Both the position numbers and the translations under genes were made by a program. The notes under the pieces were generated by a model. The model did not search any database. It was not told where the DNA came from and saw only the letters and a list, made by a program, of their open reading frames with translations. Below, piece after piece: positions 9,308 through 20,954 of a stretch of DNA of 45,569 nt (its first letter is position 1; each line of letters begins with the position of its first letter). The DNA lies in contig AJFK01001087.1 of assembly GCA_000467715.1 (NCBI GenBank), forward strand, positions 1 to 45,569, given 5' to 3'. The DNA is from Hysterium pulicare CBS 123377 (Eukaryota; Ascomycota; Dothideomycetes; Hysteriales; Hysteriaceae).

Positions 9308-9823
9308 CTATACCGGCTTTGGACCAGCGACATCCAACCCTTCTAGCCCCTGCATAGGATCCACAGGTGCATCTGTAGATACTGCATGGACATTCTCTGC
9401 TGCTAATCGATCTTCCTCGCTCACAGCATGCTTCGCAAGCCAACCCTCCTGCGCCACTGTCAGCTTCATTCCTTTAGATCCTTATGTGTACAAGAGACTC
9501 ACCTGTTCCCAAACGGCAGTCTTACTACCCAATCCCTCGTTCTGCTCCTTTTGAGGCTTGGCAGCCGCAACCTTGATGACCCGCCCGTAAAGCTCACTTT
9601 GATCCATGTTGTCGACAGCTTCCCTTGCATCTGCCGCGCTTTCAAATTCCACGTAGCCGAATCCGCGATGCGGATCTGTTGATGAAGGTAATTCTGGTTT
9701 TGGCAAACTGACATCGACGATCTCGCCGAAGGGAACAAATGCGGCGTGCAGCGTATGACTTGTCACTGCATTGTCGAGTCCGCCGACGTAAACAGTGGCT
9801 TTTAACCGTGAAGAGTCAGACAT
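9308..9823 (-). CDS. Single-RRM protein, Cyp33/PPIE-type RRM
   Basis: Exons 9503-9823 and 9308-9448, 153 aa; the 54-nt intron has a GTGAGT donor and CTGAC branch site. Residues about 8-85 form one RNA-recognition motif with RNP2 VYVGGL and RNP1 RGFGYVEF. The surrounding residues (LHAAFVPFGEIVDV, DNMDQSELYGR) resemble the RRM that in animals is fused to cyclophilin E. No cyclophilin domain follows here; the protein ends after an acidic tail with DPMQGLEGLDVAGP. It probably binds RNA in the nucleus, perhaps with the spliceosome (inference). Start chosen at MSDSSRLK; an upstream in-frame ATG at 9922 would add 33 residues. Confidence 0.88.
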
Positions 9824-10235
9824 TGTTGCTGTTTGGAGATTTGCTGGCCTCAGTCCTTCCACACCTTCCTTCGTAGATTCAGATGCTTTCCGTGAATGAA
9901 ATGGCGTTTCCACAATGCTCAAAAGCTATCTCCCTGCTTTAGGATTGATAGCTGAGGTGCGGTTCAGTACGTTGGTGTTTTATTTTGATGCGGCTGGATT
10001 TGGAGGTCCATAACGAAGCTAAAAAATCCCAGTCACGTGCAGTATTCTAATCCTTGACTGACATGGCCTTGGTGTTGACGGCGTGTTTTAGAAGCCACAT
10101 ATGAGGACCATATGGATGCTTAAAGCTGCTCTTCCCAATTCTTATTCACTCCTCTGCGCCTTCCAGGCCATCTTCTTCTCCTGCTCGCCTCTTCCGTTTT
10201 TCTAATTTCCGATCCGCGTTTCCAAATCCCACACA
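9824..10235. promoter_or_regulatory. Divergent promoter region, RRM gene / SEC31
   Basis: 412 bases between divergent start codons. A CACGTG E-box palindrome lies at 10034-10039 inside GTCACGTG, a sequence recognised by fungal bHLH factors of the Cbf1/Pho4 type. A T/C-rich run precedes the SEC31 start, common in fungal promoters. Confidence 0.4.
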
Positions 10236-13200
10236 ATGGTCCGCCTACGAGAAATTCCCAGGACTGCGACCTTTGCATGGTCTCCTGGCGCAGCTCCACC
10301 GTTGCTTGCTACTGGAACACGAGCAGGTGCTGTCGATGCAGACTTCTCGAACGAGACCACTCTGGAACTCTGGGATCTGAATTTGGACAGTGCCGACCAA
10401 GGTCTTGAGCTGCAGCCCGTTGGTAGTGTCAGTGCGGACTCGAGGTATGATTTATCCCCCCACCAGACGTTGCACATTAGTATAGACAAATCTAACTTGC
10501 TCTGTAACAGGTTTCATGACATTGCCTGGAGCCAACCGAGCGAGGAACACCCAAGAGGTATAATAGCGGGAGCCTTGGAAAATGGATCATTGGATCTGTG
10601 GGACGCGGAGAAATTACGAGCAGGTGCAAGGTAAGGCTGATAATCCCTCTATAGTGTGATATACAGTACTAAGACCCGCAGCGATGCTTTCATTGCCCAC
10701 ATAAACAAGCACACCGGTGCTATCAAATCCCTACAATTCAATCCATTCAGGTCCAACATCTTGGCCACGGCTGGTGCCAAAGGAGAGCTCTATATTCATG
10801 ATCTTGAAGACCCCTCGAAATCATTCCGCCTAGGTACTTCTGCCGCCAGAGCAGACGATTATGAAACATTGGACTGGAATAAGAAAGTACCCCACATCCT
10901 TGCGACTGGAAGCAGTGGAGGCTTTGTCACGGTTTGGGATCTTAAAGGAAGAAAAGAGAACCTTACGTTGAATAATTACGGCAGGAAGCCTGTTAGTGCT
11001 GTGTCATGGGATCCTGATGTTCCTACAAGGTTGATCACCGCGATACCTACAGATCAGGACCCTTTAATCCTAGTATGGGATTTACGAAACTCGAACGCTC
11101 CGGAGAAAACACTTGCGAAGCACGATCAAGGCGTTTTATCTCTATCTTGGTGTGCTCAGGATAGTGACATACTTCTTTCCTGCGGAAAAGATAATCGCAC
11201 CATTTGCTGGAACCCCCATACTGGCCAATATATTGGTGAATTTCCCGTTGTCACGAATTGGACATTCCAAACGAGATTCAATCCACACAACCCCAGCATC
11301 CTCGCAACTGCTTCCTTCGATGGAAAGATTGCTATTCAATCACTTCAGAACACAGGCCCAGGTGCCGAACAAACGACCAAAACCAGCCAGACTTTAGATG
11401 GCGAGGATTTCTTCTCCAAGACGCACGCCGAACCCCAAGGCGCCGCTTTCTCCCTTCCGAAACCACCAAAGTGGCTCCAGCGACGATCGGGCGTCTCATT
11501 TGGTTTTGGGGGCAAGTTAGTCAGATTTGGATTGTCCGATTCTGATCCGAAGAAATCAAAGATTAGCATCTCTACTTTCGTTGTGGATTTAACGATCGGT
11601 GCTGCTACGGAAGAATTCAATTCAGCTTTGGAAAAAGGTGACCTAACTGCCATCTGCGAGTCCAAAATTACTAAGGCAAGTACCGAAGAGGAGAAGGCGG
11701 ATTGGACCGTTATCGAGACACTGATCTCCGAGAATCCCCGGAGAAAGTTGGTTGACTATCTTGGTTTCTCAGACAGCAAAGATGAACCTAGCACTGAGGA
11801 GGAAAACAAAGATCAGCCTAACGGCACGACAGCGGCTGACGATGGCTCATCCTTCTTCGATGGAGCTGACTCTGGTGACAATCTCCTTTCCGACCTAGCG
11901 TCTTCTAAGGGTGCCAAAACCAATAACCCCTTCCAACTGTACACTGGATCTGAATCTGAAGCCGACGAGAAGATCACGCGCGCTCTCATGATGGGCTCTT
12001 TTGATACAGCATTGGATGTGTGCCTGAAGGAAAATAGACTTTCGGATGCCTTCATGATCGCCATTTGTGGTGGTCAGAAATGCATCGAGAAGGCCCAGTC
12101 TTTCTACTTCAAGAAGAGATCAGATGGTCCACCTTACTTGAGGCTATTGGCCTCGGTAGTGGGGAAGAATCTGTGGGATGTGGTGTATAATGCAGATTTG
12201 CAGAACTGGAAAGAAGTTATGACGACGATTTGCACCTTTGCGGATCAGGCCGAATTCCCCGATCTCTGCGAAGCACTGGGCGACCGACTGGAAGAGTCCA
12301 TTACGGCTGCCGGAGACACTGGATCACTGCGGAAGGACGCATCGTTCTGCTATTTGGCTGGTTCCAAATTAGAGAAGGTTGTAGGAAATTGGGTGCAAGA
12401 GCTTAAGGAGAGCGAGGCAGCCGGTCTGGAGCAGCCAGAGAATGGCACAAGCTTCTCTATTCATGCGCGCTCGCTCCAGGAATTCATTGAGAAGGTTACA
12501 GTATTCCGTCAAGTGACCAAGTTCAAAGACGTTGAACGACAGCAGCCCTCGAACTGGAAACTGGCTCCTCTGTATGCCAAGTATGCCGAGTACGCCGATG
12601 TCGCGGCTGCACATGGCCAACTGCAGATTGCAGAGAAGTATCTAGAACTGCTACCGGAGAAGTATCCCGCGGCCGATGTTGCAAGGAACCGGATAAAGCA
12701 GGCAACAAGAAAGGCCGCGCCCCAAGCCGCTCAAAGGCAGACTACAGCCGCATCTGCTGGCGCTCAAAGGGGTCAACGTGTTGTGCCCACATATCAACCT
12801 TTGCAGCCTGCTGCTCCCACACCATTGCAAACCAGCTCGCCATATGCGCCCGTTGCAAACGCCATACCTACACCGCAGCCACCACTTGTTGCAGGTGCAC
12901 GCAACGCATACACTCCGGCAGGGTACCAGCCGCAGCAAACCCCTACGCAGCCTAATGTTGGCATCCCTCCTCCACAGCCTTATGGTGGATACCAGCAGCC
13001 ACAACACCAAGCTTTACCACCACCACCAAGAACATTCTCCGGCTCGCCTTCAATGCCCCCCGCTTCGAAAGCTGGCAGCATTCCCAACTGGAACGATACA
13101 CCTGACTTTGGCACTAAACCACCAACATCACGCCGTGGCACTCCCAGCTTGAACCAGCAACCTGTTGCGCCTCCTCCTACAAGATTTTCTCCGCCACCGT

Positions 13201-14167
13201 ATGGAGCCCATAAAGCAACCCCCCCTCTTCCGCCGCCACCAAAGGGTCCTCCTCGCGTTTCCTCCCCGTTGACGGGCCCCCCTTCGACCTTCCAAAACGA
13301 TGGAAGACCATCTTCAGCGGCAAATGCATACGCACCACCGCAACAGCCGCAGCAACCAACGCCATTCGCCCAGGCAATTCCACGAGGATCGTCGCCTTAC
13401 AACCCTCCACCTTCAGCAGGGCCACCGTCGAACCGTTATGCCCCTACTCCAAGTGCACAGCCCACGCCCTCTCATGGCATGGGTCCACCCCCAACACGTC
13501 AGATTGCGCCTCCGCCGAATACGTATGCATCGCAAGGCTATGCACCAAGTCCGGCGCAGCAGGCACCTCCTAGTCAGCCTCCGCCATCTTTTTCGAGGCC
13601 TCCGCAAGGTGCACCTCCAGGAGGGCCTCCAAAAGCTACACCCCGTCCAGATTCTCGACCGAGCACAGCACAGTCTCAGAAGGCGGCGCCCGCTCCGCCG
13701 AAGTATCGTAAGCCCTCCTCAATATCAATCTTTCGATCTCTATACTAACTACATTTTACCAGCGCCCGGTGACCGTTCTCACATCCCCGCAAACGCGAAA
13801 CCTATCTTCGACATCCTCAATGCAGATATGCAGCGCGTGAAAGCGCGTGCTCCTGCTCAATACAAACAACATGTTGCAGATACCGAGAAGCGTCTCAATA
13901 TCCTGTTTGATCACCTGAACAACGAGGAGCTCTTAAGGCCAGATACGATTGGTGAGATGAATGAATTGGCGCAGCATTTGCACAATCGGGATTACGACGC
14001 TGCGACTGGATTGTTTACGGACTTGATGACTAGGAAGACGGACGAGGGAAGTAATTGGATGGTGAGTATCAACAACGTTCCGGGCTCGCCTTGACCCAAA
14101 GCTAATTAGGCATACGTAGGTTGGTGTCAAGAGATTGATTCAGTTCAGCAGGGGGACACCTGCGTAG
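10236..14167 (+). CDS. SEC31: COPII outer-coat protein Sec31
   Basis: Exons 10236-10444, 10511-10630, 10682-13707, 13763-14061 and 14120-14167, giving 1233 aa, the usual size. Sec31 with Sec13 forms the outer cage of COPII vesicles leaving the endoplasmic reticulum and boosts Sar1 GTP hydrolysis. Residues 1 to about 330 are a WD40 propeller ([42 protein letters not shown]). An alpha-helical middle (about 400-780) follows, with [19 protein letters not shown]. Next is a long Pro/Gln/Ala-rich linker (about 790-1110) that should carry the Sar1/Sec23 contacts. A helical C-terminal domain ends [17 protein letters not shown]. Exon joins were fixed by frame and this conserved end. The last exon is 48 nt. 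Confidence 0.95.
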
Positions 14168-14609
14168 ATGAATTCATACGATATAGGCATCTGACTTGCG
14201 CAATCACCGTTTGGAGCAAGCAGCATCAGACAGTCGTTTGTTTGCTCGTTGAGTCGCAAACGTTGCAGATTGGGTTGTCGGACGAATATTTGCAAGCTAT
14301 CAGCAGTATGAAATATGACTGCGTTTACATGGCAGTCATGAGTGATGCTTTGAAAAGTTATTTCCATAGTGTACAATTACACAATACACTAGAAAGGGCA
14401 CTGCCCTCTTAAGACATTTCATGGCATACTGTGATCACACTTGATATCTTCAAGTTCTCGCAAGAAGGGGAGAAACCCAAGATTATGATGAAATACGCAC
14501 CGCATCGCTATTCCTACCTTGACTGGATGGAGCCTTGAATAAAAGGCGAACAAGTCTACAGACGACATCTCACAGAACCCCTATGCAGAACCCGCCAATA
14601 CCACCCATC
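14168..14609. other. Convergent intergenic region after SEC31
   Basis: 442 bases between two converging genes. No coding pattern or clear motif seen. It should contain both 3' UTRs. Confidence 0.4.
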
Positions 14610-16533
14610 TCACTTCCTCGCCCTCCCCTCCTCCATCCTTCCCTCATCACCTCGTCTCCTTCCCCAGCCCCGTCCCCTAGACATTGCATTCCTTACCTCG
14701 CTATCACTAGAACTGCTACCACTGTTACTACTACCAGCTTCACTCCCCGCGTCATCAGCATTCTGAGAGTTCCGACTGTTGTTGCCCAAATTGCCCCATC
14801 CCCAACTTGGCGCATCGAATCCCGAGACGTGATTTGGTTCAGGAGGGAAAGGACTTATACTTCTGGCTCGGGAACCAGATCTTGGACGAGGAGGATTCTT
14901 CGCTGTTGCTGCTGCTCGCGCTCCCGTCGATGCTGATGCTGATGCTGATGTGGCAGCCGATGCTGCCGTCTCTGGAACGTCCTGTGATGTATGTGCACCT
15001 TGCCAAAGAGTCCGGTTACTGGAGTCGAGGTATGTAGGAATGGGTGGAGGAAGGTTAGAGTTTTGCTTTTGGGGTTTTATCTGCTCCCGGTTCTGCCTCT
15101 GGGTATGATTGGGTGCTGGATTGGGAATCTTGGTGTTGCAATTGCGATTAGTGGGGATAGTGGCGGCGTGAGCGAGACTTGGAGGCGTGGATGGAGGCAG
15201 TGGTGCAGCGTGCTGTTGCATGGAAGGGACAATCAACCTGCTCGCGATCCAGGATTCCGGAACTGCTGGGGAGAGCGGCATGGTGAGCGTGCTGCTACTG
15301 CTGCCAGGCCGACGGGAGGACTTGGCTCGTCGGCTGTTCCTTGGGCGCGGCGATACGACTGCGCGGGCTGAGCTCGTGGAGAATGTATCGTGTGCAGTGT
15401 TCGCTTCCGGATTGGCCCTGGTTGGTGGTCGTACAGAAGTGTAGGGTGGTGGCGACGGCATGCTCTCTGAAGTTGAGTGAGGTACTGCTGTCGTTGAGTC
15501 AGATTCCAACGATGATGACGATGATGATTCGGCCGCTCTGCGAGGAATGAGACCTTCCTCCCATGCTGCAGAAACATCCTCAGTTGAAGCGACAGCAGGT
15601 AATAAGGAACGTCCTAGTCTAGCCTCCTGTTCGGTTTCGTGTGCTTCTACGCCCCGACTTTGAGGATTTGGGGAATAGTGAGGGCGCGAGCCATCGCTCC
15701 CGAAATGAATTGGGTTTCGTTTGCCGATGGTTTCGGGTTGTTGTTTGGCTCTTCTGCGATCTTTCCGGGCGCGTCTGCGTGCTTCTTTCTCTCGGATGGC
15801 TGTTTCATATTTGACGCAGTCTTTCACGTATGGTAAGATACCTTCTTTGAATGAGAATTTAGGACGTGGAGGAAAGGGAGGGCTCGGTTTCCTATGATGC
15901 CGTCGATGCTGCCGAGGACGTGTGCCTATGTTGTCCGTCGGTGTAGGCGGATCGGTGGATGACGGATGAGGACCAGGCCCAGCGCCACCGCTCATCATAT
16001 ATTTACCTTGGTTCTCCTGATCTGGGACTGCGCTATGAGCTTTAGCGTGTAAACCGCGTGCACCTCCTCCTAGAACGTTTTCACGGGAGCCATGCTTGTG
16101 CTTTTGGGGCTGGCGTTTTTCGAGCATTTTCGACCGTCCACGCTCTACGTCATCGGGTGGTGATGGTTGATGTTGACTCTTGGCGTTGTCGTGAGTTTTA
16201 CTATTATTGTGGTAAACAGATTCAGGGCCTCGTTCTACAAGCTTCGAGTTTTCTATAGGCTCCCCTAATTCATTAGGGGGGCCCTGTAGCGTTTTATTAG
16301 TAACTTTTGTTCTGAGAGTTATAACATCTCTAGAAACCAACCGGTCCAAATTGAACGGGGCTGACCGTATTTCCTTTCCCCACCTTATTCTGGATGTGAA
16401 TATGACAGTTGTTCAGCTCCTCAGTAAGACCCTCAAGAACGGCTCGACCCGCACTGTTCTGACTTAGCACTGGCTCTAATTTCTGGATGTATGGCTTCAA
16501 GCGGAGCTTTGCTTCTGGAAAGAGTGGCCGCAT
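14610..16533 (-). CDS. Long disordered basic/Ser-rich protein, function unknown
   Basis: Proposed exons 16384-16533 and 14610-16283, 607 aa. The open frame that continues past 16283 to 16349 has no ATG at its head, so an upstream exon is needed. The proposed intron ends TTACTAATAAAACGCTACAG, with a perfect TACTAAT branch site, but its donor (GTGGGG) is weak. The N-terminal 50 residues are helical-looking (RLRLKPYIQKLEPVLSQN). One conserved-looking island, FSFKEGILPYVKDCVKYETA, is followed by an Arg/Lys-rich helix (about residues 195-230). The rest is Ser, Pro and Arg low complexity, with a short Ser-Ala run from a CTG-ATG triplet repeat near 14932, and an Arg/Gly tail. No domain recognised. 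A hydrophobic frame upstream (see findings) may belong to it. Confidence 0.6.
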
Positions 16534-18212
16534 GTTGAGAATCCCGAGAGAAAATGGAAAGAGTGTAAGTGCAAAACCGAGAACTCTTCAGGACTCCTGG
16601 GAAAGTAAATATGTAAAAGAATGGTGGCACAGGAAAACAATAATCTGGCAAGTTACGTATACACCACCAACTACGCAGAGAATGATGCCAAAGAATCAGA
16701 AAAGTAGGGAAGGTACAACTTGCCACTTTTCGTACATGACAACCATATGCCAACACAACAGTGTGTAACAGCATCTGGTGAAGGCTTCAATACTTGCGTG
16801 AAGTATCTCTGGCATTACCAAGTTCATGCGCTGTTCTACGTGATGCCAGTACAGGCATGTGAATTCGTGGTTGCGCTTCTGACTTGGATCTTAGCATGCA
16901 CGGAAGAGTTAGCAGAACCCGTATTGTTCGGTCGTTTCATATGGTCAACAATTACGGGGGGAAACAGGCTGCACAAAACATTGTTCTCATTGACATGGAT
17001 AGGGGTTCATAGGGCGGACTAGCTTTTTAGCTACTGAGGGAGAATGTTGATTGATAGTTTCCAGTAAAGATGACCATGAAGCAAGTTACCTCTATGGGTT
17101 AGCAAACTGAATATAGGTAAAGATAAGTGCTGTACCGCCTGTTTTGGAGCCATGGACTTCTTCTAGGTTGCTGGAGAACAGTGGTGAAGTGAGATGGTAC
17201 GAATTTCATTTGTCGATAGGTATCTGAAGAAAGAGGAAGCTCTCTGGAAGCCACGAAGAAGACGGAGAATAATAGAGGAAAAGCCAAGCATCGCGGTAGC
17301 GCAGATCGCTCGCTAAATAAGGTGTAAGCTATTCCGAGTGGGAGATAGCGAGTGAAACTGGACGCGTTTGTTCCAGCGGACATGGGCATCTTGACATTCA
17401 TACGAGTCGGTGCGAGTCATTTTGGCCATGGAGGTTCCAATTCAGACGGTAGAAGGGCACTGTCCGTAGAGACGTCTGGTCTTCTGTCAAGTCGACCCAT
17501 GGTAAAAGAGATTGGAGATTCAAGCCTCGAAGTCTTTCGTGGCAGCTCAGGAGGAGGAGGGCGCCACTTTGATGGTTCTGTTCCACGACTCGGACATGCT
17601 GCATGATTCCGATGGTGCAATGGAAAGAAAGGGTGCAAGTGCTGTTGTCGCATGCATGTCTCGCTGCATCTCGATGCTCGAAGAAACAACACGCAATGCT
17701 TTTGCGAAAAGAGTGCGTGGCTCCGATTGATGACTGCAGCTGAGGCTTGCTGGTTGCATTTCTGCGGTGGAGTGTGGAGTTCTGAATTCAAAGCACACGG
17801 ATCACCATCTGCCGGGCGACGAAGTCCTTCCCGTCTCTCGTCAACTCGCATGCCAATCATTCACCCACCATCCAACCCAAGCCGTCAATCTCCCGCCCAT
17901 CCTGCGCCACGCAAAACAAAGAGCCTGTTTAGGGGTTCAGCGTGCCAGCTTGAGCATGTTGCTCGATAACAGTGCATGCAAGGAGAGTGCCACCGCGCTG
18001 CATCCACAGCTGATACCTACTCCAGATGAGCTGCCGCACATGCAGAGATGCAGATCAAGCATCCACAATCGGGAAATACCAGGTCCCGCCCACCGCTAAT
18101 GAAGGCGTGCACCGGCTCAGCAAACCTGGCCCTCTGGTCCTGCTTTCATTCTTCTCTACCTCGTTGACCAGGTCAATATCCCCGGCTTCCTGTTTCTATG
18201 TCTTTCTAAGAG
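16534..18212. other. Intergenic, no confident gene
   Basis: About 1.7 kb. Reading frames on both strands between 16720 and 18100 overlap one another and lack domains. At 16534-16760 (minus) there is a hydrophobic frame broken by two TGA codons, discussed in findings. The remainder should be the divergent promoters of the two flanking disordered-protein genes. Confidence 0.4.
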
Positions 18213-20243
18213 ATGCCCCTGCAAGAATCTCCCTTTCCTTTCTTACCTTCGACATCTTCCCCCCATACATCTGCCTCGAAATCTCGGCCGCTAGTCCAAG
18301 GCCGTCGGAAAACTCTCCACACGACCGATCGCCTTACGTCTCGGACCCCTCCCGGATGGACCGGTACATCCTCGTTCGTCCGTGACATCAACCCGAATGT
18401 TTACTCGGTTCCCTACGTCCCCGATCCTCAATTCGCGGAGAAATCTGTCCGGTATGCTGATGGCACTACACCTTCGTTCGAGGATGCCGGCAGCTCAAAG
18501 AGACCATGGAAGCCTCGTCGTTCGAGTACAGGCTTCGAGCAACTTTCCAAGACCAAACCTTCCATTTTGATAACAGCTGCGGATGCTCCTCCAATACCTC
18601 GTCCGGCCACGCCTGCTAGTAGTCGGTCTTCAAAAGGCCTGGGTGCGCCAACTATCATGGAGAGTCCGCTCGAAGATAGCAATGGCAATCGTCTAACAGT
18701 CAATTTCTCCCTACAGCGCAAGCCAATAGGAGGCACTCTTCCAAATGGTATCAAGTCACAACGTACCAGCACAGGCGACAAGGACATGGTCAGGTCGCCA
18801 GACGATCTCTATTCAGCTAATCGAGCTTCATACCGCAATAGTCAGAGGATGGCTAAAGGCAAATATCCGGTGCGAGATAGATCCTCAATAATCCAGCCCA
18901 AGGAGAGTGTAGAAAGCATACAGGAAAAGCACGAAAGAGAACGACTTAGGCGTGAGAAAGCAGTAATGGAAGCTCGCCGACGACGAGATAAGGAGAGTGG
19001 AAGCCTATCAATGGGGAGTTCACCCATATTGCCATCCCTGTCCCCATTTCCAACTATAACCACCCCGCCACCAATTCACTTGCGGAGCAGCAAGAGTCCA
19101 AATCAATTATTGCAAAACAGTCGGACCATGAATGGCCAGGTCGATAGGAGATTGAGTGGTTACCAGATGAATGGTGATCTCGACAGACGGATAAGCAATG
19201 GCCAACTCAATGGCCCGATCAACAGGAGAAGCAGTACCAACGATATATTACTGGATAAGCGAAGCAGCAACCTCCAAGTAAACCCTCTTGTCAGCAGACG
19301 AGTGAGCAGCGGGGTTGTGAACGGCCTTCAATCAGGCCCATCCTCGCCGACTTCTCCAACGACGAAAAGGATGTCACGAGTAGGATCACAGCATGCACCA
19401 CTCCCTCTGCAACTCCAACATACATCGGTCACATTCACCTCCACTGACAGACGATCCCAGCGGCTCTCGAACCCCGCCCGGCAGACATCATCCAATGCTA
19501 ATCCCATAGACCGTGCCTCCAGATCAGTTGATTTAACCGACCAATCTAGGATGCGTTCGAAGTCAGCTTCCTCAATGCATTCAATGCACTCGCTCCATTC
19601 TGTGGCCTCCCACAAATCGTCCAAGTCAACCAAATCAACCAAATCCAACAAATCAACCAAGTCCACCAAGTCAACAGCTTCCAGATACCAGAAAGGCGTA
19701 ACAAAAGAACACCTCGAGGCTCTCGCCGCCCTTACCGCCCCCGCCCCGACACCGTCTCTGCATCCGTCCATGACGCCCGAGAGTCTAGCTCTGCTTCAAA
19801 TCCAGCAGAAGAAATTGGAAGAGAAACGGAGGCGTGAAAGCGTGGCTTCCGAGCGTGCGGCTAGGATGTCGCAAATGCAAGAACGCAACCGCTCCCGCGC
19901 AACATCACGAACCGGCTCTAGGACCTCCCTCCCTCTCACCAAGACCACCTCACCTACTCCTGTAAATGAAAAAGTCCTAATGTCTGAGCTGGAAATTGGA
20001 AGAGCTCGTAGTGATGAAGATGAGACATATGCAGATGATGTACTGCGAGGCGACAGTATCCACGGTCTAACACCTGAGAGTGTGAGGTTGTTGAGGGAGA
20101 GGGAGAAATTAGTGCGGTGGAAGGCGGAGAGAGAGAAGGAGGAATTTGAGAGGAGGGAGAGGGTGAGACGTGCGAACGAAATGGAGGAGGTTAGGAGGGG
20201 GATGGACAAAAGGAAGAGGGGCTGTTGCGGGTGGTGGTCTTGA
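18213..20243 (+). CDS. Disordered basic protein with Ser-Lys-Thr repeats and a Cys-Cys-Trp-Trp tail
   Basis: Single exon, 676 aa. No catalytic domain is visible. A possibly conserved N-terminal stretch reads SSFVRDINPNVYSVPYVPDP (about residues 52-71). A charged helix lies around 225-265 (EKHERERLRREKAVMEARRR). MNGQ/LNG-x-RRxS motifs recur at about 300-350. At 465-490 there is a perfect-looking run of SKST/TKST units. A second Glu/Arg-rich coiled coil occupies the last 60 residues, ending RKRGCCGWWS. The two adjacent Cys next to basic residues could be acylated and hold the protein on a membrane (inference). Many RxxS sites suggest a kinase substrate. Function unknown. Confidence 0.72.
   Translation: MPLQESPFPFLPSTSSPHTSASKSRPLVQGRRKTLHTTDRLTSRTPPGWTGTSSFVRDINPNVYSVPYVPDPQFAEKSVRYADGTTPSFEDAGSSKRPWKPRRSSTGFEQLSKTKPSILITAADAPPIPRPATPASSRSSKGLGAPTIMESPLEDSNGNRLTVNFSLQRKPIGGTLPNGIKSQRTSTGDKDMVRSPDDLYSANRASYRNSQRMAKGKYPVRDRSSIIQPKESVESIQEKHERERLRREKAVMEARRRRDKESGSLSMGSSPILPSLSPFPTITTPPPIHLRSSKSPNQLLQNSRTMNGQVDRRLSGYQMNGDLDRRISNGQLNGPINRRSSTNDILLDKRSSNLQVNPLVSRRVSSGVVNGLQSGPSSPTSPTTKRMSRVGSQHAPLPLQLQHTSVTFTSTDRRSQRLSNPARQTSSNANPIDRASRSVDLTDQSRMRSKSASSMHSMHSLHSVASHKSSKSTKSTKSNKSTKSTKSTASRYQKGVTKEHLEALAALTAPAPTPSLHPSMTPESLALLQIQQKKLEEKRRRESVASERAARMSQMQERNRSRATSRTGSRTSLPLTKTTSPTPVNEKVLMSELEIGRARSDEDETYADDVLRGDSIHGLTPESVRLLREREKLVRWKAEREKEEFERRERVRRANEMEEVRRGMDKRKRGCCGWWS
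19614..19676 (+). repeat. Tandem repeat coding for Ser-Lys-Ser-Thr units
   Basis: Short degenerate tandem units of the type AARTCNACC within the 18213 gene, coding for alternating SKST/TKST/NKST. The third codon positions vary, so selection on the protein is likely rather than a very recent slippage. Confidence 0.6.
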
Positions 20244-20954
20244 TGGCAGGGGAATAGAAAGACAAAGGGCGGATGAAGGAGTCCTGCATGTGCAGGTTAA
20301 TTGGACTGTTGAGATCCCTGGATGTAGAACTTGGAGCCCCTTCCCTGGAATACTGCTTAATGCTAATGGCTTGATAAGATGTCAATTTTACCATGATATC
20401 ATAATAAAGTGATTCGTCCATGGCATCAGAGTGTCGTACAGCCAATACCACATCTCAGATGCTAAGACGTGACTTCACACGTGAGAGGTTTGAAAAAAGA
20501 TGTTGAGAAAACGAGAGTGCGATATCGCTCATCTTGGAAGTAGATGGGGGAACAGGGTCTTGGTAAATGCCAGAATGTGGTTATGTTTATCAAGGCAGTG
20601 GTTAATGAGCTTATTTTGAAGGTCTGGACGGCTTTCGCTTACTTATATCCTAGACTTGCTTGATGATTGTGAGGTATTGGCCGAATAATGGAGAAGTTGG
20701 AGGAAATCCTGTAGAAGTTCTGCTAGTGAGTAAGAGAAACGAGTGGAGTCGGTACGGTTACCAGATCTTGCCTTCTCCTTTCGAATTAAGTTCATACCTT
20801 GTTAGTGAAAGGGAAGTTTAGTGACGGAAGATAGGCAAATATGTGCTGTAATGAACATGATGTGTTTCAAGGATTGGCGTTTTTCCACAATTTCGACATC
20901 TACACTCTACTTTCTCTTCTTCACAAGCGAAATACGTCCCTAGTTACGCTGTGC
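20244..20954. other. Convergent intergenic region before tryptophan synthase
   Basis: 711 bases between converging genes. An AATAAAG polyadenylation-like word on the plus strand at 20402-20408 could end the upstream gene. No gene seen. Confidence 0.4.

Noticed and set aside
13300-13700. Plus-strand frame rich in His, Arg and Gln overlapping SEC31
   Set aside because: It is the +1 shadow of SEC31's Pro/Gln-rich linker. Only the 3' part of that frame, from 13763, is real, as SEC31 exon 4.
14535-15577. Several plus- and minus-strand frames over the 14610-16533 gene
   Set aside because: They are low-complexity shadows of a Ser/Pro/Arg-rich gene and none has a domain or good start.
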